Positions 8,591 through 17,436 of a stretch of 64,000 nucleotides of DNA are shown here, piece after piece. Below the pieces are notes generated by a model. It ran no database searches. It worked only from the letters and a program-made list of their open reading frames with translations, and was not told where the DNA came from. Position 1 is the stretch's first letter; every line of letters begins with the position of its first letter. Source of the DNA: AP-15 sp963762575 (GTDB lineage Bacteria > Pseudomonadota > Alphaproteobacteria > ATCC43930 > CGMCC-115725); assembly GCA_963762575.1 (NCBI GenBank), contig CAVXLL010000013.1:310001-374000 (forward strand), in the 5' to 3' direction. Made by a program: the position numbers and the translations under genes.

Positions 8591-9856
8591 GGTTCTGGAG
8601 ACGTCCTACTCCCGGACCGGTTCCAGGACCCGATCCGGCAGCCGATGCCGTCGTGGAAGACACGGAAAACGGTCAGCCGGAGGAGGAGACGGCAGTCGCA
8701 GAACTGCAACCGGCGCCTTCACCCGAACCCGACGCGACCGAGAAGAATTCCGCTGCCGAGGCTCCGTCGAGCGATGCGGTCCAGGAGGAGCGCGGGCCTT
8801 GGAGCGGCGGTTTCTGGCGGCGCGGCGTGCCGGCGGCGCAGCCGGAACAAGCCGAACCCGCAGAGCCCTCCGAGCCCGGGCCGATTGAGGCCGCGCCCGC
8901 CGTCGTTCCCCCTGACAAGACCGAAGCTCAGGAGCGTCGCGGCTGGTTCGCCCGAACTCAAGGCGGGGATGGCGCGCAGCTCGGAGCGGCTGAATGCGGG
9001 CATCAATACGATTTTCACCCGGCGCCGGCTCGACGATGCCGCGCTGCTCGAGCTCGAGGAGCTCTTGATTGCCAGCGATATGGGTATCGGCATCGCTGCC
9101 GAAGTGACCGAGGAGCTGCGGCGAAGCCGCTTCAACCAGGAGGTCTCACCCGAGGAGGTCCGCGGCGCGCTTGCCGAGCAGGTGATCCGGCTCGTCGAGC
9201 CGGTAATGAAACCGCTCCGGCTCGACCTGGGCCGCAAGCCGTTTGTCATTCTTGTCGTCGGCGTCAACGGCAGCGGCAAGACGACGACGATCGCCAAGCT
9301 CGCAAAGCAATATCGGGACGCTGGACACGACGTGCTGCTCGCGGCCGGCGATACATTCCGCGCGGCCGGTGTCGAGCAATTGCAGATTTGGGGCGAGCGC
9401 ACCGGCTGCCGGGTCATCACCCGGCCGTCCGGGTCCGACGCGGCGGGGCTCGCCTTTGAGGCCTTCGAACGAGCGCGCGCCGAGGGCAGCGACATTCTGC
9501 TGATCGACACGGCGGGGCGGCTGCACAACAAGGCCAATCTGATGTCGGAGCTGCAGAAAATCGTCCGCGTCCTCAAGAAGGTCGATCCGCAAGCGCCGCA
9601 TTCGGTGCTCCTCGTGCTCGATGCGACAACCGGCCAGAACGCGCATGCGCAGGCGGAAATCTTTCGGGAGATGGTCGGCGTCACCGGCATCGTCATGACC
9701 AAACTCGACGGCACCGCGCGCGGCGGTGTGCTGGTGTCGTTGGCCGAAAAATACGGGATTCCGATCCACGCCATCGGGGTTGGCGAGACCGCCGACGATT
9801 TGCGCCCGTTCGAGGCCCGGGCTTATGCCCGCAGCCTGGTCGGGCTCGATCTCTGA
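8587..9856 (+). CDS. ftsY: SRP receptor FtsY (single-base frameshift in this sequence)
   Basis: FtsY is the membrane-associated GTPase that receives Ffh-ribosome complexes. The acidic N-terminal A domain (MRFWRRPTPGPVP, then a Glu/Pro-rich stretch) reads from the ATG at 8587, which overlaps the mtaB stop. The NG domain reads in the +1 frame: LKAGMARSSERLNAGI, GVNGSGKTTTIAKLA, DTFRAAGVEQL, DTAGRLHNKANLM, TKLDGTARGGV. The two halves join if one A is removed from GAACTC at 8954-8959, giving GWFARLKAGMARSS, the usual FtsY linker. As written, a protein starting at the in-frame ATG at 8645 would have an arginine-rich nonsense N-terminus, so I reject that start. FtsY is essential, so a sequencing error is the likeliest cause. 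Confidence 0.92.
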
Positions 9857-9875
9857 GGCTCAATTCCTGCTCTGG

Positions 9876-11141
9876 TCAATTGAGGGCGGCCAGCATGTCG
9901 GCACTGACCAATGTCACGCCGCCCTCGCTGCGGTAGAACCGCTGCGCGTCCAGCTCCGCGTCTTCGCCGATCACCAATCCCTCCTTGATCCGGCAGCCGC
10001 GGTCGATGACCACCTTGTTGAGCCGCGCATGGCGCCCGACGAGCACATCGGGGAGCAGCACCGCCTCGCAGGTCTGGACGTATGAGTTGACGCGGCAATT
10101 CGAAAACAACAATGAGCGGCGCACCGTAGCGCCGGAAATGATGCAGCCGCCGGAAACCATCGAGTCGACCGCCATGCCGCGCCGATCATCGTCGTCGAAG
10201 ATAAATTTCGCCGGCGGCAACTGCTGCTGATAGGTCCATATCGGCCAGTTCGCGTCGTAGATGTCGAGCGACGGGGTCGGCGTGACGAGATCGAGGTTCG
10301 CCGCCCAATACGCGTCGATCGTGCCAACATCGCGCCAATAAGCCTCGGCTTCCGGGGTCGTCTTGACGCAACTCTCCTCGAATGAATGGGCCACCGCGAG
10401 GCCGCGGCTGACCAGGTGGGGAATCACGTCTTTGCCGAAATCGTGGCTCGATCCCCGGTGCCGGTGATCGCGTTCGAGCTCGGCATAGAGGAACTCGGCG
10501 GAGAAGACGTAGACGCCCATGCTGGCGAGCGCGCGGCCGGGTTTGCCGGCCATTGCCGGCGATTTTTTAGGCTTTTCCAGGAAGTCGGTGATCGCCATCG
10601 AATTATCGACTGCCATAATGCCGAAATCGGATGCCTGCTCGATCGGTACCTCGACGCAGGCGACCGTGCAATCGGCGCCCTTGTCGATGTGATCGGCGAG
10701 CATGTTCGAGTAATCCATCTTGTAAATGTGGTCTCCCGCTAAAACGATAAAGTATTCCGGCCCGGCAGCACGAAAAATGTCGAAGTTTTGATAAACGGCA
10801 TCCGCGGTCCCACGGTACCACGTTGCTTCATCCAAGCGTTGCTGCGCCGGCAGAAGGTCGAGGAACTCGTTCATTTCCGGGCGCAGAAAAGACCAACCCA
10901 TCTGCAGGTGGCGCAACAGGCTATGCGCCTTGTATTGGCTCAAGATAGCGATCCGCCGGACCCCCGAATTGAGGCAATTCGACAAGGCGAAATCGATGAT
11001 CCGGAACTTGCCGCCAAAAAAAACGGCGGGCTTGGCGCGCCGGTCCGTCAACTGCTTGAGCCTACTGCCACGACCGCCGGCGAGCACCAAGGCGATTGAC
11101 CGCTGCGCCAGTCTTTGTTGGATGCGAGCGCTCGACAGCAT
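9876..11141 (-). CDS. glgC: Glucose-1-phosphate adenylyltransferase
   Basis: GlgC makes ADP-glucose from glucose-1-phosphate and ATP, the committed step of bacterial glycogen synthesis. The nucleotidyltransferase signature is LVLAGGRGSRLKQLTDRRAKPAVFFGGKFRIIDFALSN split over the N-terminus (G-rich loop and the FGGKFRIIDF block); YRGTADAVYQN, VLAGDHIYKMDY and the C-terminal left-handed beta-helix hexapeptide region (ISGATVRRSLLFSN, HARLNKVVIDRGC) follow. 421 residues, normal. It converges on ftsY with only 19 bp between and no glg partner genes are in the window. Confidence 0.96.
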   Translation of the reverse strand: MLSSARIQQRLAQRSIALVLAGGRGSRLKQLTDRRAKPAVFFGGKFRIIDFALSNCLNSGVRRIAILSQYKAHSLLRHLQMGWSFLRPEMNEFLDLLPAQQRLDEATWYRGTADAVYQNFDIFRAAGPEYFIVLAGDHIYKMDYSNMLADHIDKGADCTVACVEVPIEQASDFGIMAVDNSMAITDFLEKPKKSPAMAGKPGRALASMGVYVFSAEFLYAELERDHRHRGSSHDFGKDVIPHLVSRGLAVAHSFEESCVKTTPEAEAYWRDVGTIDAYWAANLDLVTPTPSLDIYDANWPIWTYQQQLPPAKFIFDDDDRRGMAVDSMVSGGCIISGATVRRSLLFSNCRVNSYVQTCEAVLLPDVLVGRHARLNKVVIDRGCRIKEGLVIGEDAELDAQRFYRSEGGVTLVSADMLAALN

Positions 11142-11243
11142 TTCCGCGACCCTTCTCCGGCGGTGGGATTACGCAACCAAGTGACGGTGCGCGAGCCGAC
11201 TGTCGGCGTCAATGTCAACCGCGAATAATAAAAGGCGGCTGGA

Positions 11244-11696
11244 TCAGCGGGCGAATTCGCTGAGCGCCTGCAACTCGGCCTGGAGAACATCTTGCTGGCG
11301 TTCGAGGCGGCGGAGCTCGATGAGGAGATTGTCGCGTTCGGCGCCGGCAGCGCGGGCGACTTGCTCGCGCAAGCTCGGCAGGTTGCCCTGAAAGGTCTGC
11401 AGCTCCGCCTCGATTGCGCCGCGATCGATCTCGTCCGGTGACTTCGCTTCATCCGCAAGCACGGTGCAGCGCTCCGGCGTCACCTCGGCAATGCCGCTGA
11501 CGACGAAGATACGCCGGGCGATGGTTTGCCCCTCGTAAACATCGATCGTTCCGGGACGGATCGAGGAAATCAGCGGAGCATGGCCGGGCAGGACGCCAAA
11601 ATTGCCCTCGGTGCCGGGAACCACGACCATCTCGACCATTTCCGAGAGCAACAGGCGCTCCGGCGTAACCAGCTCGAACTGCACGCGCTCGGCCAT
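11244..11696 (-). CDS. atpC: ATP synthase F1 subunit epsilon
   Basis: The epsilon subunit sits on the central stalk and inhibits ATP hydrolysis. The N-terminal beta-sandwich is clear (VQFELVTPERLLLSEMVEMVVVPG, GNFGVLPGHAPLISSIRPG) and the C-terminal helical part is long and glutamine-rich (ERQQDVLQAELQALSEF). 150 residues, slightly longer than the E. coli protein. It is last in the atpHAGDC operon, 18 bp after atpD. Confidence 0.96.
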   Translation of the reverse strand: MAERVQFELVTPERLLLSEMVEMVVVPGTEGNFGVLPGHAPLISSIRPGTIDVYEGQTIARRIFVVSGIAEVTPERCTVLADEAKSPDEIDRGAIEAELQTFQGNLPSLREQVARAAGAERDNLLIELRRLERQQDVLQAELQALSEFAR

Positions 11697-11714
11697 TGAC
11701 GCAACCAGCCCGGC

Positions 11715-13139
11715 TCAGGCCGCCTCGGCCGCCATCTTACGCGCCTTGGCAATTGCTTCGTCGATCGTGCCGACCATGTAGAAAGCGCTTTCCGGCATGT
11801 CGTCGTGCTCGCCGGCGACAATGCCTTTGAACCCTTTGATCGTGTCTTCGAGGCTGACAAGGACACCAGGGGTGCCGGTGAACACTTCGGCGACATGAAA
11901 GGGCTGGGAAAGGAAACGCTGGATCTTGCGGGCCCGGGCAACGGTCAGCCGGTCTTCTTCGGAGAGCTCGTCCATCCCGAGGATTGCAATGATGTCCTGC
12001 AGCGACTTGTAGGTTTGCAGCACCCGCTGGACATCGCGCGCCACCTGATAATGGTCGTCGCCGATAACCCGCGGGTCGAGAAGCCGGGAGGTCGAATCCA
12101 GCGGATCGACCGCCGGATAGATGCCAAGCTCGGCGATCTGCCGCGACAGCACGGTGGTTGCGTCCAGGTGTGCGAAAGTGGTCGCCGGCGCCGGGTCGGT
12201 CAGATCGTCCGCTGGTACGTAGACGGCCTGAACCGAAGTGATCGAGCCCTTCTTCGTGCTGGTGATGCGCTCTTCGAGGGTCCCCAAATCGGTCGCCAGA
12301 GTGGGTTGGTAACCGACCGCGGAAGGAATGCGGCCGAGCAGCGCGGACACCTCGGAGCCCGCTTGTGTGAAACGGAAGATGTTGTCGACAAAGAACAGCA
12401 CGTCTTGGCCTTCCTCGTCGCGGAAATATTCGGCGAGAGTAAGCCCGGAGAGGCCGACGCGAGCACGCGCGCCCGGCGGCTCGTTCATTTGGCCATAGAC
12501 GAGCGCCGCCTTGGAGCCGGGCCCGTCGATGTTGATGACGCCCGATTCCATCATCTCGTGATAGAGGTCGTTGCCCTCGCGGGTGCGCTCGCCAACGCCG
12601 GCGAACACCGAGTAGCCGCCATGCGCCTTGGCCATATTGTTGATCAATTCCATGATGATTACGGTCTTGCCGACCCCGGCGCCGCCGAACAGGCCGATCT
12701 TGCCGCCTCTCGCGTAAGGCGTCAGCAGATCGACCACTTTGATGCCTGTGACCAGGATCTCGGCTTCGGTCGATTGGTCGACAAATTCCGGCGCCGGCTT
12801 GTGGATTGGCGAGCGCTGCTTCGTGACGACCGGGCCGCGCTCGTCGACTGGCTCGCCGATAACGTTGAGAATGCGGCCAAGCGTCTCCGGACCGACCGGC
12901 ATCATGATCGGTTCGCCGGTATCGACTACCTCGGCGCCCCGCACCAAGCCGTCGGTTGTGTCCATCGCGATCGTGCGAACAACGTTTTCGCCGAGCTGCT
13001 GCGCCACTTCGAGCACCAATGTCCGGGCGCTGTCCTTGATCTCAAGTGCGCTCAAGATTGCCGGAAGCTCGCCATCGAAATGCACATCGACGACGGCGCC
13101 GATTACCTGGGTAACGGTGCCGATAGAATTCCTTGCCAT
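11715..13139 (-). CDS. atpD: ATP synthase F1 subunit beta
   Basis: The catalytic beta subunit of F1. The Walker A is GGAGVGKTVIIMELI, the catalytic Glu lies in the GERTREGNDLY block, Walker B in DVLFFVDNIFRFTQAG, and the DELSEED loop appears as DELSEEDRLTV, with the ATP synthase alpha/beta signature PAVDPLDSTSR. 474 residues. It is separated from atpG by 143 bp holding a palindromic repeat, which is unusual inside this otherwise tight operon. Confidence 0.99.
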   Translation of the reverse strand: MARNSIGTVTQVIGAVVDVHFDGELPAILSALEIKDSARTLVLEVAQQLGENVVRTIAMDTTDGLVRGAEVVDTGEPIMMPVGPETLGRILNVIGEPVDERGPVVTKQRSPIHKPAPEFVDQSTEAEILVTGIKVVDLLTPYARGGKIGLFGGAGVGKTVIIMELINNMAKAHGGYSVFAGVGERTREGNDLYHEMMESGVINIDGPGSKAALVYGQMNEPPGARARVGLSGLTLAEYFRDEEGQDVLFFVDNIFRFTQAGSEVSALLGRIPSAVGYQPTLATDLGTLEERITSTKKGSITSVQAVYVPADDLTDPAPATTFAHLDATTVLSRQIAELGIYPAVDPLDSTSRLLDPRVIGDDHYQVARDVQRVLQTYKSLQDIIAILGMDELSEEDRLTVARARKIQRFLSQPFHVAEVFTGTPGVLVSLEDTIKGFKGIVAGEHDDMPESAFYMVGTIDEAIAKARKMAAEAA

Positions 13140-13158
13140 GCGTTAGAACATCCCTCCC

Positions 13159-13248
13159 CGTGGCCGGACTTGTTCCGGCCACCCACGTCTGCGTCGCCGT
13201 CCTGGCGCGCCGCAAGAAGGCGTGGATGGCCGGGCCAAGCCCGGCCAA
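13159..13248. repeat. Palindromic intergenic repeat inside the atp operon
   Basis: Two hairpins separated by about 45 bp. The first pairs GTGGCCGGA with TCCGGCCAC (13160-13182); the second, 13227-13247, pairs TGGCCGGGC with GCCCGGCCA around a CAA loop. The minus-strand translation begins MAGLGPAIHAFLRR, which from memory is the hallmark of an abundant dispersed repeat in several alphaproteobacterial genomes. It lies between atpG and atpD in the transcribed direction, so it will be present in the polycistronic mRNA, where it could act as a processing or stability element; that role is inference. Confidence 0.75.
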
Positions 13249-13282
13249 AGGGGTTTGGAGTTAGGTCGAATACGTTGACAGC

Positions 13283-14182
13283 TCACAGCGCCTCGGCTCC
13301 GGAGATGATCTCGATCAGCTCCTTCGTAATCACGGCCTGGCGCGTGCGGTTGTAGTTGAGTGTGAGCCGGTTGATCATGTCGCCGGCGTTGCGGGTGGCG
13401 TTGTCCATCGCGGTCATGCGCGCCCCTTGCTCGCTCGCGGCATTCTCGAGCAGCGCCGTAAAAATCTGGACCGCCAAGTTTTTTGGCAGCAGTTCAGCCA
13501 GAATTTCTTCCTCCGACGGCTCGAACTCGTAAACCGCACTGGCGCGCACGCCGACTTCCGGCTCGGGGTCGGTTTGCTCCGCGGCTCCAGCTGCAAAGGG
13601 GATCAGCTGCTGAGCCGTGATGATTTGAGTTATGGCAGAGCGGAAACGGTTGTAGATGATTGTGCAGACATCGAACCCGCCAGCCTGATAGAGCAACAGG
13701 ACGCGCTCGGCAATGTCGCGGGCCTCGTCGAAGGAAAGGCGGCGCCGGCCGACGTCGGTCAAGCTGTCGCGGATCAGGCTGCCGTAGTCTCGGCGCAGCC
13801 CATCGCGGCCCCTGCGGCCGATGATCAACAGCATGACCTTCTTGCCGGCTGCCTCGATCTCGCGAATTCGGCGCCGTGCCTCGCGCAGGATCGAGGCGTT
13901 GAAGCCGCCGGCGAGACCGCGATCCGAAGTTGCGACAATGATCAGATGCGTCGCCTCCTTGCCGGTGCCGACGAGCAGCGGCGGCGAACCGGGCACACCC
14001 GCCATGCGGCCGGCGAGCGAGCCCAGCACGCGCTCCATGCGCTGCGCATAGGGGCGGGCAGCTTCGGCCTGCTCCTGCGCACGACGCAGCCGCGAGGCGG
14101 CAACCATCTTCATCGCCGCGGTGATCTTCTGGGTCGACCTGACGCTGCGGATCCGCAGCCGCAGATCCTTTAGGCTAGGCAT
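13283..14182 (-). CDS. atpG: ATP synthase F1 subunit gamma
   Basis: The gamma subunit is the rotor shaft inside the alpha3beta3 ring. Family features are at both ends: the N-terminal helix MPSLKDLRLRIRSVRSTQKITAAMKMVAASRLRRAQ and the C-terminal SEQGARMTAMDNATRNAGDMI ... NRTRQAVITKELIEIISGAEAL. The middle Rossmann-like domain contains IIVATSDRGLAGGFN. 299 residues. It follows atpA by 21 bp. Confidence 0.98.
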   Translation of the reverse strand: MPSLKDLRLRIRSVRSTQKITAAMKMVAASRLRRAQEQAEAARPYAQRMERVLGSLAGRMAGVPGSPPLLVGTGKEATHLIIVATSDRGLAGGFNASILREARRRIREIEAAGKKVMLLIIGRRGRDGLRRDYGSLIRDSLTDVGRRRLSFDEARDIAERVLLLYQAGGFDVCTIIYNRFRSAITQIITAQQLIPFAAGAAEQTDPEPEVGVRASAVYEFEPSEEEILAELLPKNLAVQIFTALLENAASEQGARMTAMDNATRNAGDMINRLTLNYNRTRQAVITKELIEIISGAEAL

Positions 14183-14203
14183 CGCGGTGGGCTGACCTCG
14201 GGA

Positions 14204-15733
14204 TCAGGTGAAGGTCTTGACGAACGAGTCGAGGTATTCGCTCAACCCCTTCTCGATCGCAGGCGAGATCTCCTGCTCGCTTCGGATCGACACGAGCAGC
14301 TCGGGGTGCGTGGAACGCAATTCGCGCAACATCGAGGTTTCGAACCGGACGACATCCGGCACTGCAATCGTGTCGAGGTAGCCGCGGGTGCCGGCAAAGA
14401 TCGACACGACCTGCTCCTCGACCGGAACCGGGGAGAATTGCGGCTGCTTCAGCATTTCGGTCAATCGGCTGCCGCGCGACAGCAGGCGCTGCGTCGATGC
14501 ATCGAGATCGGAAGCGAATTGCGAGAAGGCGGCCATCTCGCGGTACTGCGCCAGCTCGAGCTTGATGCGCCCGGCGACCTGCTTCATCGCCTTGATCTGC
14601 GCCGCCGAACCGACGCGGCTGACCGAAAGCCCGACATTGATCGCCGGACGAACGCCTTGATAGAACAGCTCGGTTTCGAGAAAGATCTGGCCGTCGGTGA
14701 TCGAGATCACATTCGTCGGGATATAGGCCGACACGTCGCCGGCCTGGGTCTCGACAATCGGCAGCGCCGTCAGCGAGCCGGCGCCGTGGTCCTCGTTCAT
14801 TTTCGCGGCACGTTCGAGCAACCGCGAGTGCAAGTAGAAGACATCGCCGGGATAGGCCTCGCGTCCCGGCGGCCGGCGCAACAGCAATGACATCTGGCGA
14901 TAGGCTACCGCCTGCTTTGACAAATCATCGTAGATGATCAGCGCATGCATGCCGTTGTCGCGAAAAAATTCGCCCATCGCACATCCGGCATAGGGGGCGA
15001 TGTACTGGAGGGGCGCCGGCTCGGAGGCGGTCGCCGCCACGACGATCGAGTATTCGAGAGCGCCGTAATCCTGCAACGTCTTGACGATCTGGGCGACCGT
15101 CGAGCGTTTCTGGCCGACCGCGACGTAAATGCAATAGAGCTTGACCTTTTCGTCGGTGCCGCTGTTGATCTGCTTTTGGTTGAGGACGGCGTCGATCGCG
15201 ACGGCGGTCTTGCCGGTCTGACGATCGCCGATGATCAGCTCGCGCTGCCCGCGCCCGATCGGCACTAGAGAGTCGATGGCCTTGAGCCCGGTCTGCACCG
15301 GCTCGTGCACCGATTGGCGCGGCACGATGCCCGGCGCCTTGACGTCGACGCGCGCCCGGGTGACGCCGGTCAGCGGGCCCTTGCCGTCGATCGGCTCGCC
15401 GAGCGCATCGACCACGCGACCGAGGAGGCCGCGCCCGACCGGCACATCGACGATGGCGTTGGTGCGTTTGACGGTGTCGCCTTCGCTGATGTGGGTGTCC
15501 TCGCCAAACACGACGACGCCGACATTGTCGCTCTCGAGGTTGAGGGCCAAGCCCTTCTCACCGTTCGGGAACTCGACCATCTCGCCGGCCTGAACCTTGT
15601 CGAGACCGTAGACGCGGGCGATGCCGTCGCCGATCGACAATACCTGACCGACTTCCGCAACATCCGCCTCATTGCCGAAATTGGCGATCTGCTGCTTGAG
15701 GATCGCCGAAATCTCTGCGGCGCGAATTTCCAT
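14204..15733 (-). CDS. atpA: ATP synthase F1 subunit alpha
   Basis: The non-catalytic nucleotide-binding alpha subunit. It has GDRQTGKTAVAIDAVL as Walker A, the Walker B region ALIIYDDLSKQAVAYRQ, and the signature PAINVGLSVSRVG. The start is the ATG at 15733 (MEIRAAEISAILKQQI, 509 residues), the normal alphaproteobacterial N-terminus. An upstream in-frame start at 15751 would overlap atpH and add six atypical residues. It follows atpH closely. Confidence 0.98.
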   Translation of the reverse strand: MEIRAAEISAILKQQIANFGNEADVAEVGQVLSIGDGIARVYGLDKVQAGEMVEFPNGEKGLALNLESDNVGVVVFGEDTHISEGDTVKRTNAIVDVPVGRGLLGRVVDALGEPIDGKGPLTGVTRARVDVKAPGIVPRQSVHEPVQTGLKAIDSLVPIGRGQRELIIGDRQTGKTAVAIDAVLNQKQINSGTDEKVKLYCIYVAVGQKRSTVAQIVKTLQDYGALEYSIVVAATASEPAPLQYIAPYAGCAMGEFFRDNGMHALIIYDDLSKQAVAYRQMSLLLRRPPGREAYPGDVFYLHSRLLERAAKMNEDHGAGSLTALPIVETQAGDVSAYIPTNVISITDGQIFLETELFYQGVRPAINVGLSVSRVGSAAQIKAMKQVAGRIKLELAQYREMAAFSQFASDLDASTQRLLSRGSRLTEMLKQPQFSPVPVEEQVVSIFAGTRGYLDTIAVPDVVRFETSMLRELRSTHPELLVSIRSEQEISPAIEKGLSEYLDSFVKTFT

Positions 15734-15743
15734 AAGAACCCCT

Positions 15744-16304
15744 TCAGGCAATACTCTTCATCGCCAGCTGCATCCGCTGCAGCTTGCTCTTAATCGATCC
15801 GTCGACCATGCGCGAGCCGAGTTTGACGACGAGCCCGCCGATCAGCCCCGGGTCGACTTGGACATCGATCGATATTCGGCTGCTGACACTGCGGCGCAGC
15901 TGATCATTCAGCGCGGCGAGCTGAGCGTCGCTCAGCGGCTGCGCTGAGGTGACCTCGGCTGTAACCTCGCCGCGGCGCGCCGCGAGTTCTGCAAGAAATG
16001 CCTCGATCATGGCCGGCCCCGCAAATAAACGCCGATTACGCGCGACGACCGCTAGAAAATCCCTGACCAGAGGAGAAAGACCCGCGGCCTCGGCGACGGC
16101 CTCGATCCCTTTGGATTGCTCGTCGCGCGACAGAATTGGACTGCGGATCAGCCGCAGCAGATCCGGGCTCCCCTGCACCATCGCCCGGAGCTGCCGAAGA
16201 TCCGAGGCCACCTCGTCGAGGATGCGCCGTTCGTCGGCGAGGTCGAACAACGCGGCCGCGTAACGCGCAGCCAAGCCGGAAACGCCTGCGGTCTCGGAAG
16301 CCAA
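15744..16304 (-). CDS. atpH: ATP synthase F1 subunit delta
   Basis: The delta subunit (OSCP equivalent) connects F1 to the peripheral stalk. It is 186 residues with the family's N-terminal helical bundle (LAARYAAALFDLADERRILDEV) and the conserved C-terminal IDVQVDPGLIGGLVVKLGSRMVDGSIKSKLQRM. It is first in atpHAGDC; the Fo genes are not adjacent, as is usual in alphaproteobacteria. The operon promoter should lie in 16305-16500. Confidence 0.97.
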   Translation of the reverse strand: MASETAGVSGLAARYAAALFDLADERRILDEVASDLRQLRAMVQGSPDLLRLIRSPILSRDEQSKGIEAVAEAAGLSPLVRDFLAVVARNRRLFAGPAMIEAFLAELAARRGEVTAEVTSAQPLSDAQLAALNDQLRRSVSSRISIDVQVDPGLIGGLVVKLGSRMVDGSIKSKLQRMQLAMKSIA

Positions 16305-16582
16305 TGGAAATGCGTCCTCATCGGCCGCTCAGGCAAACGCCCCGCAGCAGCCCTTCTTCGTCGTCATCGGATCGCGGCAGGCAACATGCGCCTGCGCAAA
16401 AACGCCCCGCCAAACCGGCGCGTTCCTAACATACATCGGGAGTGCGCGCAACCATGGGTACCGGGACAGAATGCCTCGATTTGCCGGCGCTCAGAGCCCC
16501 GGGGTCAGAGCTGGGGAGGCGCGCCGCCGGGCGGCTGCCGCGCAACGGCTGCGAGCTGGTCGAGAAACTGCGTGATGTTGTC

Positions 16583-17068
16583 CTAAATCGCTCGGATGAC
16601 CTGAGTTCGGTTCTGAGTCGCGACCGCCGGGTCGTCGAGGCTCGTCACCCCGGTAGCAAGACCGCTCAAACCTGCATTGCTCATGATGTCGGTGCTGAAG
16701 ACCGGGTTGCCGGGGGGAACATCGAACAGCTGGTAGCGGGCAAACACCGACAAAATGTTGCCCGAGAGTGAGAATTCTAGGACCTTGACGACGAGCGACA
16801 CCCGCCGCGCCGCGGCCGGTTGAAAGATGCCTTGTCTCCTGACCGCATCTTCCAGGGCAGCTTGCCACAGCGGCAAAAGTGGGGTCAGGCTGCGCGGCAG
16901 CGGGTAGACCGTGCGGTCACGGCTCGCCGGCTCGACGGTGACCGCCGCCAGCCGGGCATCGGTGCTGGCTGGAGCCGGCGTCACGCTGGCGAGGGTGAAA
17001 CCGGTGTCCGGAGCAGGCGAGCAGGAAATGGTGAGCGCCACGAGCAGGCCGCCGATACCGTAATGCAT
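16583..17068 (-). CDS. Putative lipoprotein, possibly truncated by an amber codon
   Basis: The N-terminus MHYGIGGLLVALTISCSPAPD is a lipoprotein signal with a lipobox ending at Cys16 (LTISC), so the product is expected to be lipid-anchored in the envelope. The 161-residue protein has conserved-looking segments (LPLWQAALEDAVRRQGIF, LVVKVLEFSLSGNILSVFARYQLFD, FSTDIMSNA). A GTG at 17077 that overlaps the preceding stop is an alternative start. After RTQVIRAI the frame meets a TAG (16583-16585), but coding character continues for 25 more codons (DNITQFLDQLAAVARQPPG ...) to a TGA at 16505. A CAG-to-TAG change would explain this. Family not recognised. Confidence 0.6.
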   Translation of the reverse strand: MHYGIGGLLVALTISCSPAPDTGFTLASVTPAPASTDARLAAVTVEPASRDRTVYPLPRSLTPLLPLWQAALEDAVRRQGIFQPAAARRVSLVVKVLEFSLSGNILSVFARYQLFDVPPGNPVFSTDIMSNAGLSGLATGVTSLDDPAVATQNRTQVIRAI

Positions 17069-17073
17069 TCGGC

Positions 17074-17386
17074 TCACAGGACCTCCTTCCGACGCAGCCC
17101 GGCGATTTCCTCGTTCGAATAGCCGAGTTCGTGCAACACCGCATCGGTGTCGGCGCCAAGGTCGGGGGCGGGTCGGCGGATACGGTATGGTGCTTCGGTT
17201 GCGATTGAACCCGGCGAAATACCAGCTAAGCCCGTCGCGGATCACACCCTGCCGACGCACCGGGTCGCCCTCGCCGGGCGTTTCGATCTTGATCACCTCG
17301 GCGCACATGTCGCCAAGCAGCATCGAGCAGAACGGCCCGCCGAGGATGCGGGTCAGATCGACTACGCGCAATCCCGTTATTGACAC
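17074..17386 (-). pseudogene. CaiB/BaiF CoA-transferase remnant with the middle deleted
   Basis: The first 63 residues are a textbook family III CoA-transferase N-terminus: MSITGLRVVDLTRILGGPF, the LGDMCAEVIKIETP block and SWYFAGFNRNR. Immediately after that codon the sequence jumps, in another frame, to the family's C-terminus: EAPYRIRRPAPDLGADTD and VLHELGYSNEEIAGLRRKEV, then TGA at 17074-17076. About 300 central residues, including the catalytic Asp region, are missing. As written, the N-terminal frame runs on into the lipoprotein gene, producing a false fusion. Cause: a genuine internal deletion, or a misassembly. It is divergent from the DUF917 gene. Confidence 0.85.
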
Positions 17387-17436
17387 ATCCGGTCTCCTTC
17401 TTCCGGCAAACCCGGATCTTATGATATCGGGGCCGG

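Noticed and set aside
8940..8970. Programmed ribosomal frameshift in ftsY
   Set aside because: No slippery heptamer or stimulatory hairpin is visible, and the same GAANTC lesion occurs in three unrelated genes, which favours a common artefact.
8645..9856. ftsY starting at the ATG at 8645
   Set aside because: The first 100 residues would be Arg/Pro-rich and unlike any FtsY, whereas the other frame gives a typical acidic A domain coupled to mtaB.
11805..13355. 516-codon open frame antisense to atpD
   Set aside because: Long only because of GC-rich third positions; atpD is a full-length, highly conserved gene.
16583..17386. A CoA-transferase-lipoprotein fusion gene
   Set aside because: The join is at a deletion junction where the true CoA-transferase C-terminus is in another frame, and the second part has its own lipoprotein signal and start.
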